Origin: an uncultured Eubacteriales bacterium
GTDB lineage: Bacteria; Bacillota; Clostridia; Oscillospirales; Acutalibacteraceae
DNA length: 64,000 nucleotides
Reading direction: 5' to 3'
Assembly: GCA_934630515.1 (NCBI GenBank)
Contig: CAKTVV010000014.1
Coordinates: 1 to 64,000, forward strand
Positions 36,137 to 45,647 of the stretch are shown in pieces; the stretch's first letter is position 1, and every line of letters begins with the position of its first letter. The translations under genes were made by a program, and so were the position numbers. The notes beneath the pieces are model-generated. The model did no database searches. It was not told the origin of the DNA and worked only from the letters and a program-made list of their open reading frames with translations.

Positions 36137-36541
36137 TCAACGGCGCTTTTTGCGCAGATTCATGCCCAGCGCTCCGCCCAGAGAGCCGGACACCAGCAGT
36201 GCCGCCAGCTTAATGAGGGCATAGCCGCCGCCAACCCCGGAATACCGGATAAAGCCGGCGATCAGGATCAGCAGAAACAGCACCAGTCCGCATACGGCGC
36301 CCACCGGCAATCCCCGGCGTCCGGTGATGGCTGCCGCCGTCAGCCCGGCGGCAAACGCTCCGGCAGCCCCTGCTGCAACAGCCAGCGGCGTGGTAGCACG
36401 CCGGGGCACATCCACCGACTGCACCGCTGCCGCCATGAGCATCAGCAGCAGAATACATACAATAACGCCTACCGCCAATCCGATCAGCACCGGGCGCACC
36501 CAAAGCTCAAAAAAGGATGGGCTCCCGTTTCGCACACGCAT
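36137..36541 (-). CDS. TIGR04086-family membrane protein
   Basis: The 134-aa product has four membrane helices and matches the TIGR04086 pattern: LIGLAVGVIVCILLLMLMAA near the start, a glycine-rich GRRGLPVGAVCGLVLF loop and a final helix with basic end. This Clostridia family is commonly encoded close to yajC and tgt, as here. The role is unknown; a spore or envelope function has been suggested from its distribution. Confidence 0.75.
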   Translation of the reverse strand: MRVRNGSPSFFELWVRPVLIGLAVGVIVCILLLMLMAAAVQSVDVPRRATTPLAVAAGAAGAFAAGLTAAAITGRRGLPVGAVCGLVLFLLILIAGFIRYSGVGGGYALIKLAALLVSGSLGGALGMNLRKKRR

Positions 36542-36759
36542 GTCTGATTCCTCCCCGTGTATTTTCAGTCGTTCCTTCTACCGTCAGCCTATGCGACAAA
36601 CGGGGAGCATAGAACAAAAACAGGCGTTAGCTGTCCGGAAACGGCACACAGGAGACCGGGAGCGGAGCGGGGCGGGGGCATTGCGGTGCGCCCGGGCATC
36701 TCCCGTATGCTCCTGCTGTCGGGTCTCCGATAGCCGACAGCGGAATCTAATGAACGTGC

Positions 36760-37161
36760 TCAGATATCGTCGTCATCGTCGTCATCGTCATCCGGAGCGG
36801 GATCGTCGTGCTTGGTCAGCACGGTCTGGATGGCGGATTTCTGGAATACGATCTTGGTGCGGTCGGCGCCGGTCTCGATGGTCACGGTGTCGTCCTTCAG
36901 GTTCACCACCCGGCCGCAGATGCCGCCGATGGTCACCAGCTCGTCGCCTACCCGCAGGCTGTTGCGCATCTGCTGCTCCTCCTTCTGACGCTTCTTCTGG
37001 GGACGGATCAGCAGAAAGTAGAATACCACGATGATCAGCGCAAAGGGCAGCAACTGCAGCAGCATGGCCACCACGCCGCCGCCGGTGGTTCCCTCGCCGT
37101 TTGCCGCCGTAGTCGCAGCGGTCGTGTCTGCCAGCTGCAGGAATTTTGTCAGATAGTTCAT
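36760..37161 (-). CDS. yajC: Preprotein translocase subunit YajC
   Basis: The 133-aa protein has one membrane helix (about residues 30-52, LLPFALIIVVFYFLLIRPQ) and the YajC signature RPQKKRQKEEQ, then a soluble domain with GDELVTIGGICG. YajC binds the SecDF complex. The C-terminal tail is unusual, ending in nine consecutive aspartates and isoleucine. The gene lies between TIGR04086 and tgt, a conserved order in Firmicutes. Confidence 0.93.
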   Translation of the reverse strand: MNYLTKFLQLADTTAATTAANGEGTTGGGVVAMLLQLLPFALIIVVFYFLLIRPQKKRQKEEQQMRNSLRVGDELVTIGGICGRVVNLKDDTVTIETGADRTKIVFQKSAIQTVLTKHDDPAPDDDDDDDDDI

Positions 37162-37301
37162 GGTTATAGCTCCTTTTATTCTATAGAGTTGGACATAACA
37201 AACCTATTATACCGAATATAGGGGGCGCTTGCAACCGAAAAAGTGAAAAAATGCGAAAATTTACAAATTATCCATTTTTCGTCGGCGGACCCCTGTGCCG
37301 C

Positions 37302-38432
37302 TCAGATCCGGTGATCCAGCACGCCCCGGTATTTTTGGTAGAACGCCTCGTATTCTCCGGCATCCAGCGCCGCCCGGATGCGCTCCATGAGGGTGTTGTA
37401 AAAATACAGGTTGTGCATGACCGTCAGCCGCATTCCCAGCATCTCGTTCACCTTCAGCAGATGGCGGATATAGCTGCGGGAGAACCGGCGGCACACCGGA
37501 CAGTCGCACTCCTCGTCCAGCGGACGGGGATCCTCAGCGTATTTGTTGTTGATGAGGTTCCGGTGCCCCTGCCAGGTGAAAATATGTCCGTGGCGGGCGT
37601 TGCGGGAGGGCATGACGCAGTCGAACAGATCGACCCCCCGATGCACCGCCTCCAGAATATTCTCCGGTGTGCCTACGCCCATGAGGTAACGGATCTTGTT
37701 CTTCGGCATATGAGGCTCCACCGCCTCGATGATGCGGTACATCTCCTCAGTAGGCTCGCCCACCGCCAGTCCGCCGATGGCATAGCCGTCCAGATCCAGC
37801 TCGGCGATCTGCTGCATATGCTCCACCCGCAGATCGGCGAAGGTGCAGCCCTGATTGATGCCGAACAGCATCTGCCGGGGATTGATCGTGTCCGGCAGGC
37901 TGTTGAGCCGTGCCATCTCCTCCTTGCACCGCCGCAGCCAGCGGGTGGTGCGGGCGCAGGATTGGCGGGAATACTCGTATTTTGCCGGATTCTCTACGCA
38001 CTCGTCAAACGCCATGGCGATGGTGGAGCCTAAATGGGACTGGATCTGCATGCTCTCCTCCGGACCGATGAACAGCTTTTTGCCGTCGATGTGGGAGGCG
38101 AAATGTACCCCCTCCTCCCGGATCCGCCGCAGGCTCGCCAGCGAAAACACCTGAAAGCCGCCGCTGTCGGTGAGGATGGGGCCGTCCCAGCCGGTGAATT
38201 TATGCAGCCCGCCCATGCGGTAGATGAGGTCATCTCCGGGGCGCACATGCAGATGGTAGGTGTTGCACAGCATCACCTGACAGTGCAGCTCCTTCAGATC
38301 GAAGGCGGACACGCCGCCCTTGATGGCGCCGCAGGTGGCAACATTCATAAACGCCGGGGTCTGCACGGTGCCGTGGGGGGTTTCAAATACGCCCCGGCGG
38401 GCGGCGCCCTCGGTCTTTACAACAGTCATCAT
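37302..38432 (-). CDS. tgt: Queuine tRNA-ribosyltransferase
   Basis: The protein (376 aa) exchanges guanine 34 of certain tRNAs for preQ1 in queuosine synthesis. The catalytic aspartates are in LTDSGGFQVFSL and DGYAIGGLAVGEP. The zinc site is CDCPVCRRF...H. The start is uncertain: two adjacent ATGs at 38432/38429 lie 12-15 bp from AAGGAG, and a TTG at 38441 lies closer; I favour 38432. queA, which acts later on the same base, is encoded 3 kb away. Confidence 0.95.
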   Translation of the reverse strand: MMTVVKTEGAARRGVFETPHGTVQTPAFMNVATCGAIKGGVSAFDLKELHCQVMLCNTYHLHVRPGDDLIYRMGGLHKFTGWDGPILTDSGGFQVFSLASLRRIREEGVHFASHIDGKKLFIGPEESMQIQSHLGSTIAMAFDECVENPAKYEYSRQSCARTTRWLRRCKEEMARLNSLPDTINPRQMLFGINQGCTFADLRVEHMQQIAELDLDGYAIGGLAVGEPTEEMYRIIEAVEPHMPKNKIRYLMGVGTPENILEAVHRGVDLFDCVMPSRNARHGHIFTWQGHRNLINNKYAEDPRPLDEECDCPVCRRFSRSYIRHLLKVNEMLGMRLTVMHNLYFYNTLMERIRAALDAGEYEAFYQKYRGVLDHRI

Positions 38433-38453
38433 GAAATGCAAAAACTCCTTATA

Positions 38454-39215
38454 TCAGTCGGCGTATTGGGAGGTGATGCCCAGAAACTCCTCCAGGCACA
38501 GCCCGCTGTCGTATACTTCCTTTGCCAGCTCCTTGCCCAGATAGCGGACGTGCCACGGCTCGTATATATAGCCGGTGATGGCCTCCTTATCCTTGGCATA
38601 GCGGATGATGAAGCCGTATTTCCAGCAGTTTTTCGCTAACCACAGGCATTCCGGCGTTCCGTCAAAGCTCATGTCGATGGTGTTGAAATCGAACGCCAGC
38701 CCCGTCTGATGCTCCGAATGACCGGGGCGGGCGGAATACCGGTCGGCGGCTGCCTTGCCGTCCCGCTTGGAATACCGCTCATAGAGGGACTTTTGCAGGG
38801 AATAGCTGCGGAAGCCGGACTGCATCCACAGCTTGCGCCCCTGCGGATTCAGCTCCGCATTGGCGTCCGCTATCATCTCGTCCAGCGCTTTCTTCGCCTC
38901 CGGATCGACGCCGGGGTTATAGTCGGCGGGCAGTCCGTAGGTCTTGTTGGCGATTAGCACCCCCCGGATGTAGGTCACCTCCGCCGCTGCCGAGCCGTCC
39001 GCCGGGATGGCCTTGGCGGTGGTGGTCGTGGTAGGGGCCGCCGTCGTGGTGGTCGTGGTCGTCGTGGTGGTCGGCGGCTCGGTGGTGGTGGTCGTGGTGG
39101 GTTCCGAGGTTGGCACCGACTCCGGCTCGCTTACCTCTGCCGGCTCGCTGCAGCCTCCCAGAAGGCAGGCTGCCAATACAACGGACAGCAGGGAGCAGAT
39201 GACTTTTTTGCGCAT
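38454..39215 (-). CDS. VanY-type D-alanyl-D-alanine carboxypeptidase lipoprotein
   Basis: The 253-aa protein has a lipoprotein signal (LLGGC, Cys22), then a low-complexity linker (about residues 40-68) that is almost all threonine, then a VanY/peptidase M15 domain. The zinc motif is HSEHQTGLAFDF and the second His lies in EPWHVRYLG. It should trim D-Ala from peptidoglycan stem peptides at the cell surface. The Thr linker resembles those of other surface proteins in Ruminococcus. The coding DNA of the linker is a near-repeat of GTG/GTC triplets. Confidence 0.9.
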   Translation of the reverse strand: MRKKVICSLLSVVLAACLLGGCSEPAEVSEPESVPTSEPTTTTTTEPPTTTTTTTTTTAAPTTTTTAKAIPADGSAAAEVTYIRGVLIANKTYGLPADYNPGVDPEAKKALDEMIADANAELNPQGRKLWMQSGFRSYSLQKSLYERYSKRDGKAAADRYSARPGHSEHQTGLAFDFNTIDMSFDGTPECLWLAKNCWKYGFIIRYAKDKEAITGYIYEPWHVRYLGKELAKEVYDSGLCLEEFLGITSQYAD

Positions 39216-39282
39216 ATATATTCCTCCTTAGAATTGCTTTGAGTTGCCGGAGCAACTATGGGATCGTGTGATGGAAAGGCGC

Positions 39283-39311
39283 TTGACATGTCCGGGCTTA
39301 CCCAATATAAT
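39283..39311 (+). promoter_or_regulatory. Consensus promoter of the alpha/beta hydrolase gene
   Basis: TTGACA (39283-39288) and TATAAT (39306-39311) match consensus exactly with a 17-bp spacer. Confidence 0.9.
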
Positions 39312-39346
39312 GAAAAATACGGTCAAGTTCGGAAGGGGGACGCTGT

Positions 39347-40237
39347 ATGTTCCGAGAACCAGAGCAGTTAGCACAATTGTACAAGGCCTATGACGAGCGG
39401 TCCAACTATAAGGTCGTCTCGGGGGACGGGCCGCAGGATACGGTATATGTGTTTTTCTCCTCAAAGGGGCTATACGACGAAAACGATTACGAGGATTTCC
39501 GCCAAAAGATCCTGCAGAAGGACCGGTATGAATGGGAGCGTGTGATCGGCTCTCCGCAGCTGCATAAGGCTGCCGGGACATTTATATTGGTGCGGGATAT
39601 CCGCATGAACGATTGGCTCACGGGGATCAATGGCGTCGATAATACGCCGGAAAAGCTGGCGCAGCGGCTGCGCCGGCTGACGGACGGAAAGAAGCACTGC
39701 GTCTTTTGCGGCAGTTCTCTCGGCGGATATGCCGCTTTACTGTTTGGCGCCATGCTGCAGGCGGAGCGGATCGTGGTGTTTTCTCCCATCGTGGATCTGC
39801 CGGCGTTCAATCGTTTTTGCGAGTCGCAGGGAGCGCCGCTTTCCGATATCCGCCATCATGATTCCCTTTTGCAGGAGCCCGCTCTGGCGGCATACACTTC
39901 GGCGCTGCCGTACATTGCGGAGTACACAGGTGCGCTCTATTGGTTTTATCCGGACAAATTTGCCTTTGACGTGAGCCAGTATGCCTTGGCAAGCGGGCAG
40001 GAGCATGTGCGCTTTTTCTCTGTGAATCGTAAGCAGCACGGGTCCACCATCCTGGTGGAGAGCATGATCCGTGTGCTGTGTGCCTCCGGCGACGATCTGG
40101 ATGCGCTGTACAGGAAATATCAGGGGCAAAGCGTAGAGCCCATCCGGTTCTTACGGGATACACACGGCTGGTGGGGCGCAAATGCCATCTTGGTGCGCCG
40201 CCTGTGGCGCCAATTGCGGAAGCAGCTGCATCGTTGA
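39347..40237 (+). CDS. Alpha/beta-hydrolase-fold protein of unknown substrate
   Basis: The 296-aa protein has the nucleophile elbow FCGSSLGGYAALLFG (Ser near residue 125), preceded by beta-strand segments such as DTVYVFFSSKG. A C-terminal KQHGST may carry the catalytic His. There is no signal peptide or membrane helix. I do not recognise the family; similar proteins occur with surface-polysaccharide loci. It has its own perfect promoter and terminator, so it is an independent, probably well expressed gene. Base use is slightly less GC-rich than its neighbours. Confidence 0.7.
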   Translation: MFREPEQLAQLYKAYDERSNYKVVSGDGPQDTVYVFFSSKGLYDENDYEDFRQKILQKDRYEWERVIGSPQLHKAAGTFILVRDIRMNDWLTGINGVDNTPEKLAQRLRRLTDGKKHCVFCGSSLGGYAALLFGAMLQAERIVVFSPIVDLPAFNRFCESQGAPLSDIRHHDSLLQEPALAAYTSALPYIAEYTGALYWFYPDKFAFDVSQYALASGQEHVRFFSVNRKQHGSTILVESMIRVLCASGDDLDALYRKYQGQSVEPIRFLRDTHGWWGANAILVRRLWRQLRKQLHR

Positions 40238-40249
40238 ACAATTCGCCTG

Positions 40250-40290
40250 TTTGCCGACGGACATAGCACCGGTCCGTCGGCAAATTTGTT
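40250..40290. terminator. Terminator after the alpha/beta hydrolase gene
   Basis: A perfect 13-bp stem (40250-40262 and 40272-40284) is followed by TTTGTTTA. Confidence 0.85.
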
Positions 40291-40467
40291 TATCCGGCTC
40301 GTCGGCGGGCGTCAAAGGCGCTTTCCGTCTCCGCCTGAATGGCGGTTGAGGAGCAGCCTACAGGCACGGTGTCTCACCTCGTCCACGCATCGATTGCGGC
40401 TGTTCCGGGTTGAAAGGCAGCCTGCATAGGCTCGTCGGTGCCGGAATCCAACAGGCGGATTCCGGTT

Positions 40468-41241
40468 TTACCCCTCTGCCGCAGGGGTGTCAGCCATTTG
40501 CGCCACCGTTCGGCAGATCGCCTGCAGGACGGCGGGGTCGGCTTCGTCCGGCGCCTGAGGATCGGCGGGTGTATACGACAGTGTACCCACATCCCGTCCG
40601 GTCAGCGTCTGATACCAGATCAGCCCGGCGGCGTAGCGCCCGTAGACCCAGGAAAGATGGAACCCGTCTCGGGTGATACAGCGCCCGCCCCGGGAACGGT
40701 CAAAGACCGGCAGCGCCTGCCGCAGCGTTTGGATCCCGTCGCCCACGGGGATCAGCGGCAGCGCCAGCCGCTGGGCAGCGGCGGCATAGGCGTCCCGCAG
40801 CTGCCGGTACATCTGCGCCGTGTCGGAGCCGTAGCGGACAAAGGCGGGGTGGGTGGAATCCGGCTCATATGCCCAGGTCTCGTGCAGATACAGGGCGGCT
40901 TGCGGCTGCACCTGCCGCAGATAGGCGGTCAGCTGCTCCAGATAGGGAAAATAGGAATCCGGAACACCGCTCAGGTGGCTGGCCTGCTGCAGGGTGATGA
41001 TGTCCCAGCGGCGGGACTCCACCGCTGCCCGCAGCGAAATTTTTTGCCCGGTGGGAGCACCGTTCCATTCCCAGTCGTAGACCGGCTCGCCGGACTCCAG
41101 AAAGGCGGCGTGCTGCTCCAGACTGCAGCCGCCGACATACAGGTTGGCGCAATTCAGATCGGTGCCGTCCGCAGCGGCGATGGAGTGGAGAAAGCGTTGG
41201 GCATCCTGCGAAAAGCTGTTGCCGATAGATAAGATCTCCAT
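40468..41241 (-). CDS. DUF4886 (SGNH-hydrolase-like) protein
   Basis: The 257-aa product starts with ILSIGNSFSQDA, the DUF4886 hallmark and equivalent to the catalytic block I of SGNH hydrolases. The C-terminal Asp-His block is visible as DGFHLSWVYGRY. GGAGG precedes the start. The family is probably a carbohydrate esterase or lipase type, but few members are characterised. The protein has no signal peptide and so appears cytoplasmic. It lies 14 bp from queA on the same strand and may be co-transcribed. Confidence 0.8.
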   Translation of the reverse strand: MEILSIGNSFSQDAQRFLHSIAAADGTDLNCANLYVGGCSLEQHAAFLESGEPVYDWEWNGAPTGQKISLRAAVESRRWDIITLQQASHLSGVPDSYFPYLEQLTAYLRQVQPQAALYLHETWAYEPDSTHPAFVRYGSDTAQMYRQLRDAYAAAAQRLALPLIPVGDGIQTLRQALPVFDRSRGGRCITRDGFHLSWVYGRYAAGLIWYQTLTGRDVGTLSYTPADPQAPDEADPAVLQAICRTVAQMADTPAAEG

Positions 41242-41255
41242 AGTATTCTCCTCCT

Positions 41256-42281
41256 TTATAGAATCAACATGGCATCGCCAAAGGAAAAGAACCGGTATTG
41301 CTCCTCCACCGCATGGCGGTAAGCTGCCATGGTGTGGTCATACCCTGCCAGAGCGCACACCAGCATGATGAGGGTGCTTTCCGGCAGGTGGAAGTTGGTG
41401 ATTAGCCCGTCCAGCACCTGAAAGGTATAGCCCGGATAAATGAAAATATCCGTCCAGCCCTCGCCGGGCTTTACCTCTCCGTCGGTCAGCCCCACGCTCT
41501 CCAGCGTGCGGCAGCTGGTGGTGCCCACGGCGATGACCCGCCCGCCCCGCTGTCGGGTGCGGTTGATGACGGCTGCCGTCTCCTCGCTCAGCTCGTAATG
41601 CTCCGAGTGCATCTTGTGGGCGGTGATCTCGTCCTCCTTGACCGGGCGGAAGGTGCCCAGCCCCACATGCAGGGTGACGAACGCCGTCTCTACCCCCATG
41701 GCACGCACCTGCTCCAGCAGCTCCGGCGTGAAATGCAGCCCGGCGGTGGGGGCGGCGGCGCTGCCCAGCTCCCGGGAATACACCGTCTGATACCGCTCCT
41801 TGTCCCGGAGCTTTTCGTGGATATAGGGGGGCAGAGGCATCTGCCCGATGGCGTCCAGCACGGCATAAAAGTTCCCCTCATAGGAGAATTTCACCAGCCG
41901 GTTGCCCCCCTCCAGCACCTCCAGCACCCGGGCGGTCAGCAGCCCCTCTCCGAAGGTCAGCTCGTCGCCGGGCTTCGCCCGCCGACCGGGACCTGCCAGC
42001 ACCTCCCAGCAGTCGTCCCCCCGGGGGGTGAGCAGCAGCAGCTCCACATGGGCGCCGGTGGCGGTGCGCTGCCCCAAGAGCCGGGCAGGCAGCACCCGGC
42101 TGTCGTTGAGCACCAGACAGTCGCCGGGGCGCAGAAAGGACAGAATGTCCCGAAAATGGCGATCCTGCCAAGCGCCGGTCTGCTTGTCCAGCACCAGCAG
42201 CCGGGAGGCGTCCCGCGGCTCCAGCGGCTTTTGAGCGATCAGCTCCTGGGGCAGATCATAGTAAAATTCCTGTCGCAGCAT
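41256..42281 (-). CDS. queA: S-adenosylmethionine:tRNA ribosyltransferase-isomerase
   Basis: The protein (341 aa) transfers the ribosyl part of SAM to preQ1-tRNA to give epoxyqueuosine. It begins FYYDLPQELIAQ and has the family motifs DSRVLPARL, TAGLHFTPELL and HVGLGTFRPV. The start at 42281 gives a length equal to B. subtilis QueA; the open frame runs 41 codons upstream without matching sequence. The ribosome site is weak (GGGT). Confidence 0.95.
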   Translation of the reverse strand: MLRQEFYYDLPQELIAQKPLEPRDASRLLVLDKQTGAWQDRHFRDILSFLRPGDCLVLNDSRVLPARLLGQRTATGAHVELLLLTPRGDDCWEVLAGPGRRAKPGDELTFGEGLLTARVLEVLEGGNRLVKFSYEGNFYAVLDAIGQMPLPPYIHEKLRDKERYQTVYSRELGSAAAPTAGLHFTPELLEQVRAMGVETAFVTLHVGLGTFRPVKEDEITAHKMHSEHYELSEETAAVINRTRQRGGRVIAVGTTSCRTLESVGLTDGEVKPGEGWTDIFIYPGYTFQVLDGLITNFHLPESTLIMLVCALAGYDHTMAAYRHAVEEQYRFFSFGDAMLIL

Positions 42282-42459
42282 AGCGTAAAATACCCGGTCT
42301 TTCTTCCCGTGACCGGGGGCTTTATAGGTTGACAAAGCCCCCGGGTCGGTGATAAAATGATAAGCACACGGAAGATCCGTGCCGTTCGTTTCATTATATA
42401 CCAATATCGGCGGTTTTTCAACGGTTTTTTCACCCGCCGCAGTTAAGGAGAGAAAATGT

Positions 42460-43545
42460 ATGGATAAGCACTATCGGGTCGGTGTGGTCGGCTGCACCGG
42501 CATGGTGGGTCAGCGGTTTTTGACCCTGTTGGAGAAGCACCCCTGGTTCACAGTGACGGCGGTGGCGGCCAGCCCCCGCTCTGCCGGGAAAACCTATGAA
42601 GAGGCGGTCGCCGGTCGCTGGGCGATGGATACCCCCATCCCCGAGGCGGTCAAGGGCATGACCGTGCTGGATGCCTCCCATGTGGAGGAGGTGGCGGCGC
42701 TGGTGGATTTCGTGTTCTGCGCCGTGGATATGAAAAAGGACGAGATCCGGGCGCTGGAGGAGGCGTATGCCCGGGCGGAATGTCCGGTGGTGTCCAACAA
42801 CAGCGCCCACCGCACCACCCCGGATGTGCCCATGATCATCCCGGAGCTGAACTGGCAGCATGAGCAGATCATCCCCGCCCAGCGCAAGCGGCTGGGCACC
42901 CGGCGGGGCTTTATTGCCGTGAAATCCAACTGCTCGCTGCAGAGCTATGTCCCGGCGCTGCTGCCCTTGGACGAGTTCGGGGTCAAGGATGTGCTGGTGT
43001 GCACCTATCAAGCGATCTCCGGCGCCGGCAAGACCTTTGAGCGCTGGCCGGAGATGGTGGATAATGTGATCCCCTATATCGGCGGCGAGGAGGAAAAATC
43101 CGAGCAGGAGCCGCTGAAGATCTGGGGACGCATCGAGGGCGACCGCATCGTCCCCGCCACCCGTCCGGCGTTCACCGCCCAGTGTCTGCGGGTGCCGGTG
43201 ACCAACGGGCATTTCGCCGCCGTGTTCGTCCGGTTCGACTGCAAGCCCACCAAGGAGCAGATCCTCGAAAAATGGCGGAGCTTTTCCGGGCGTCCTCAGG
43301 AGCTGGAGCTGCCCTCGGCACCCCGGCAGTTCCTGCGGTATTTCGATGAGCCGGATATGCCCCAGACCCGGCTGCACCGGGATCTGGAGGGCGGCATGAC
43401 CGTGTCGCTGGGACGGCTGCGGGAGGATACCCAGTACGATTATAAATTCGTCGGGCTGTCCCACAACACCCTGCGGGGGGCAGCGGGCGGCGCCGTGCTG
43501 CTGGCAGAGCTGCTGTGCGCCGACGGATACATTGACGCACGCTGA
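42460..43545 (+). CDS. asd: Aspartate-semialdehyde dehydrogenase (archaeal/fungal type)
   Basis: The protein (361 aa) reduces aspartyl phosphate to the semialdehyde, the branch point for lysine, methionine and threonine. The NADP site is GVVGCTGMVGQRF, and the catalytic cysteine lies in VKSNCSLQ. The SNCS form and the length mark the type found in archaea and fungi rather than the B. subtilis type. AAGGAG precedes the start by nine bases. dapA and dapB follow, so this is a DAP/lysine cluster. Confidence 0.95.
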   Translation: MDKHYRVGVVGCTGMVGQRFLTLLEKHPWFTVTAVAASPRSAGKTYEEAVAGRWAMDTPIPEAVKGMTVLDASHVEEVAALVDFVFCAVDMKKDEIRALEEAYARAECPVVSNNSAHRTTPDVPMIIPELNWQHEQIIPAQRKRLGTRRGFIAVKSNCSLQSYVPALLPLDEFGVKDVLVCTYQAISGAGKTFERWPEMVDNVIPYIGGEEEKSEQEPLKIWGRIEGDRIVPATRPAFTAQCLRVPVTNGHFAAVFVRFDCKPTKEQILEKWRSFSGRPQELELPSAPRQFLRYFDEPDMPQTRLHRDLEGGMTVSLGRLREDTQYDYKFVGLSHNTLRGAAGGAVLLAELLCADGYIDAR

Positions 43546-43748
43546 ATGAAAGGGCGCAGCTGAGCTTTCACCATGCGCCTGCGAGAACGGGCGTTTATCC
43601 CGGACACGCTAAGCAGGCATTCTGCTGTGTGTCGGCGGGATCTTCCGGCCCGGGTGCAGAAACGGTCCCAAATACTCCCGGCGAGCTGCGCATATACTTG
43701 AGTAGGCAACCAATTTCCAAAAGCGGTAACGAAAGGCAGGTTTTATCC

Positions 43749-44639
43749 ATGACAAAACAAGTCCTCTTTACCGGCGCCGGCGTGGCGCTCATCACCCCTA
43801 TGAACCCCGACGGCAGCGTGAATTACGACAAGCTGGCGGAGCTGGTGGACTGGCATATCCAGAACGGCACCGATGCGCTGTTTGTCTGCTGCACCACCGG
43901 CGAGGCGCCGACCCTGTCCTCGCCAGAGCATCTGGAGGCACTGCGGGTCGCCATCGACCGGGCGGCGCACCGCATTCCGGTCATCGCCGGTACCGGCTCC
44001 AACGATACCGCCCACTGCATGGATATGTGCCGGGTGGCGCAGCGCATGGGGGCGGACGGATTGCTGCTGGTAACGCCCTATTACAATAAGACCTCCCAGC
44101 GGGGGCTGATCGCCCATTATACCAAGGTGGCGACCGCCACCGATCTGCCGCTGATCCTCTACAATGTGCCCTCCCGCACCGGGGTGAACATCCAGCCGGA
44201 CACCATGCTGACGCTGTATAACAGCATCGACACGGTGGTGGGGCTGAAGCAGGCCAACGGCGATCTGTCCTCGGTGGCGACGCTGGCGGCGGCCAGCGAC
44301 CTGCCGATCTATTCCGGCAATGACGACCAGATCGTTCCCATCCTGTCGCTGGGCGGCAAGGGCGTGGTCTCGGTGCTGTCCAATGTGGCACCCCGGCAGA
44401 CCCACGACCTGTGCCAAAAATGGTTCGACGGTGATGTGGCGGGCAGCCGGGCGCTGCAGCTGGAATATCTGGATCTCATCCACGCTCTGTTTGCCGATGT
44501 AAACCCCATTCCGGTAAAAGCGGCGATGAATCTGATGGGGATGCAGGTGGGGGAATGTCGTCTGCCTCTGTGTCCGCCGGATGAAAAAACGCTCCAGCGG
44601 CTGGCAGCGGCGCTGCACGCTCACGGGCTGATCCAATAA
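43749..44639 (+). CDS. dapA: 4-hydroxy-tetrahydrodipicolinate synthase
   Basis: The protein (296 aa) condenses pyruvate with aspartate semialdehyde. Motifs CCTTGEAPTL, the tyrosine in LLVTPYYNK and the Schiff-base lysine in VVGLKQANGD are present. The start at 43749 lies after AAGGCAGG. A 203-bp gap from asd shows no recognisable riboswitch. dapB follows after 22 bp. Confidence 0.97.
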   Translation: MTKQVLFTGAGVALITPMNPDGSVNYDKLAELVDWHIQNGTDALFVCCTTGEAPTLSSPEHLEALRVAIDRAAHRIPVIAGTGSNDTAHCMDMCRVAQRMGADGLLLVTPYYNKTSQRGLIAHYTKVATATDLPLILYNVPSRTGVNIQPDTMLTLYNSIDTVVGLKQANGDLSSVATLAAASDLPIYSGNDDQIVPILSLGGKGVVSVLSNVAPRQTHDLCQKWFDGDVAGSRALQLEYLDLIHALFADVNPIPVKAAMNLMGMQVGECRLPLCPPDEKTLQRLAAALHAHGLIQ

Positions 44640-44661
44640 GAACAGAGAAGGAGCCGATCCT

Positions 44662-45411
44662 ATGGATATCATTCTTTGCGGCTGCTGCGGTCATATGGGG
44701 CGGGCAGTGGCGGAGGCGGCGGCTGCCGCCGGTCACCGGATCGTTGCCGGCGTGGATCGCTGTGCCGCCGCCGGCACGGCGTTTCCGGTTTACCCCACGG
44801 CAGAGGCAGTGACGGAGACGGCGGATGTGCTGATCGATTTCTCTCACCCCTCGGCGTTGAGCGGGGTGCTGGCGACCGCCATCGCCCGGCAGCTGCCGGC
44901 GGTGATCGCCACCACCGGGCTGGACGATGCCCAGATCGCCGCCATCCGGGCGGCAGCGGCAAAGGTACCGGTGTTTTTCAGCAGCAACATGAGCGTCGGC
45001 GTGGCGGTGCTGGCGGCGCTGACGAAAAAAGCAGCGGCCGTGCTGGGCGCAGATTTTGATGTTGAGCTGGTCGAAATGCACCATAACCGCAAGCTGGACG
45101 CCCCCTCTGGGACGGCGCTGATGCTGGCAGACGCCGCCCGGCAGGGGTTGGCGCACCCGGTGGAATATGTTTATGACCGCCACGACCGCCGGCAAAAACG
45201 GGCGCCGGAGGAGATCGGTATTTCCTCCGTGCGGGGCGGCAACATCATCGGCGAGCATCAAGTGATCTTTGCCGGCGGGGACGAGGTGCTGACCCTCACC
45301 CATCGGGCGCAGTCCCGGGACATTTTTGCCGCCGGGGCGCTGCGGGCGGCGGCGTTTCTTATGGAGCAGCCCGCCGGACTGTACACCATGGAGTCGCTGG
45401 TACAGCTGTAA
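44662..45411 (+). CDS. dapB: 4-hydroxy-tetrahydrodipicolinate reductase
   Basis: The protein (249 aa) reduces the dapA product to tetrahydrodipicolinate. The nucleotide-binding start is ILCGCCGHMGRAV (an unusual CxCC instead of the common GAxGRMG), and the substrate motif EMHHNRKLDAPSGTA is intact. A SNMSVGV segment is typical. It forms an operon with dapA. Confidence 0.96.
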   Translation: MDIILCGCCGHMGRAVAEAAAAAGHRIVAGVDRCAAAGTAFPVYPTAEAVTETADVLIDFSHPSALSGVLATAIARQLPAVIATTGLDDAQIAAIRAAAAKVPVFFSSNMSVGVAVLAALTKKAAAVLGADFDVELVEMHHNRKLDAPSGTALMLADAARQGLAHPVEYVYDRHDRRQKRAPEEIGISSVRGGNIIGEHQVIFAGGDEVLTLTHRAQSRDIFAAGALRAAAFLMEQPAGLYTMESLVQL

Positions 45412-45585
45412 GCCAATCATGACAGACGCCGCTGCCGGACAGGCTCCGGGGCGGGTGCGCATACTGTGTGGGCTGTCAGCTCCGGCAAAAGAGGACTGCT
45501 TTTTGCCGGGGGCATGGCGCCGATCCCCCGGTCATGGAGCAGCGGGCGCCGGGAGCGCCCTGTGAGCGGCGCTGCAAAAGCGGAG

Positions 45586-45630
45586 GGTACCATCGGTTAT
45601 CCCGACCGATGGTGCCGTCTATTCTTATTT
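45586..45630 (+). terminator. Terminator or attenuator after dapB
   Basis: Arms 45586-45597 and 45605-45616 form a 12-bp stem with one wobble, followed by a T-rich run (GTCTATTCTTATTTC). It lies 30 bp before the DUF4364 start. Confidence 0.65.
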
Positions 45631-45647
45631 CTATGGAGGAGCATTCT

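Noticed and set aside
43546..43748. Lysine riboswitch before dapA
   Set aside because: No conserved L-box pattern could be found by eye; only generic GC-rich sequence is present.
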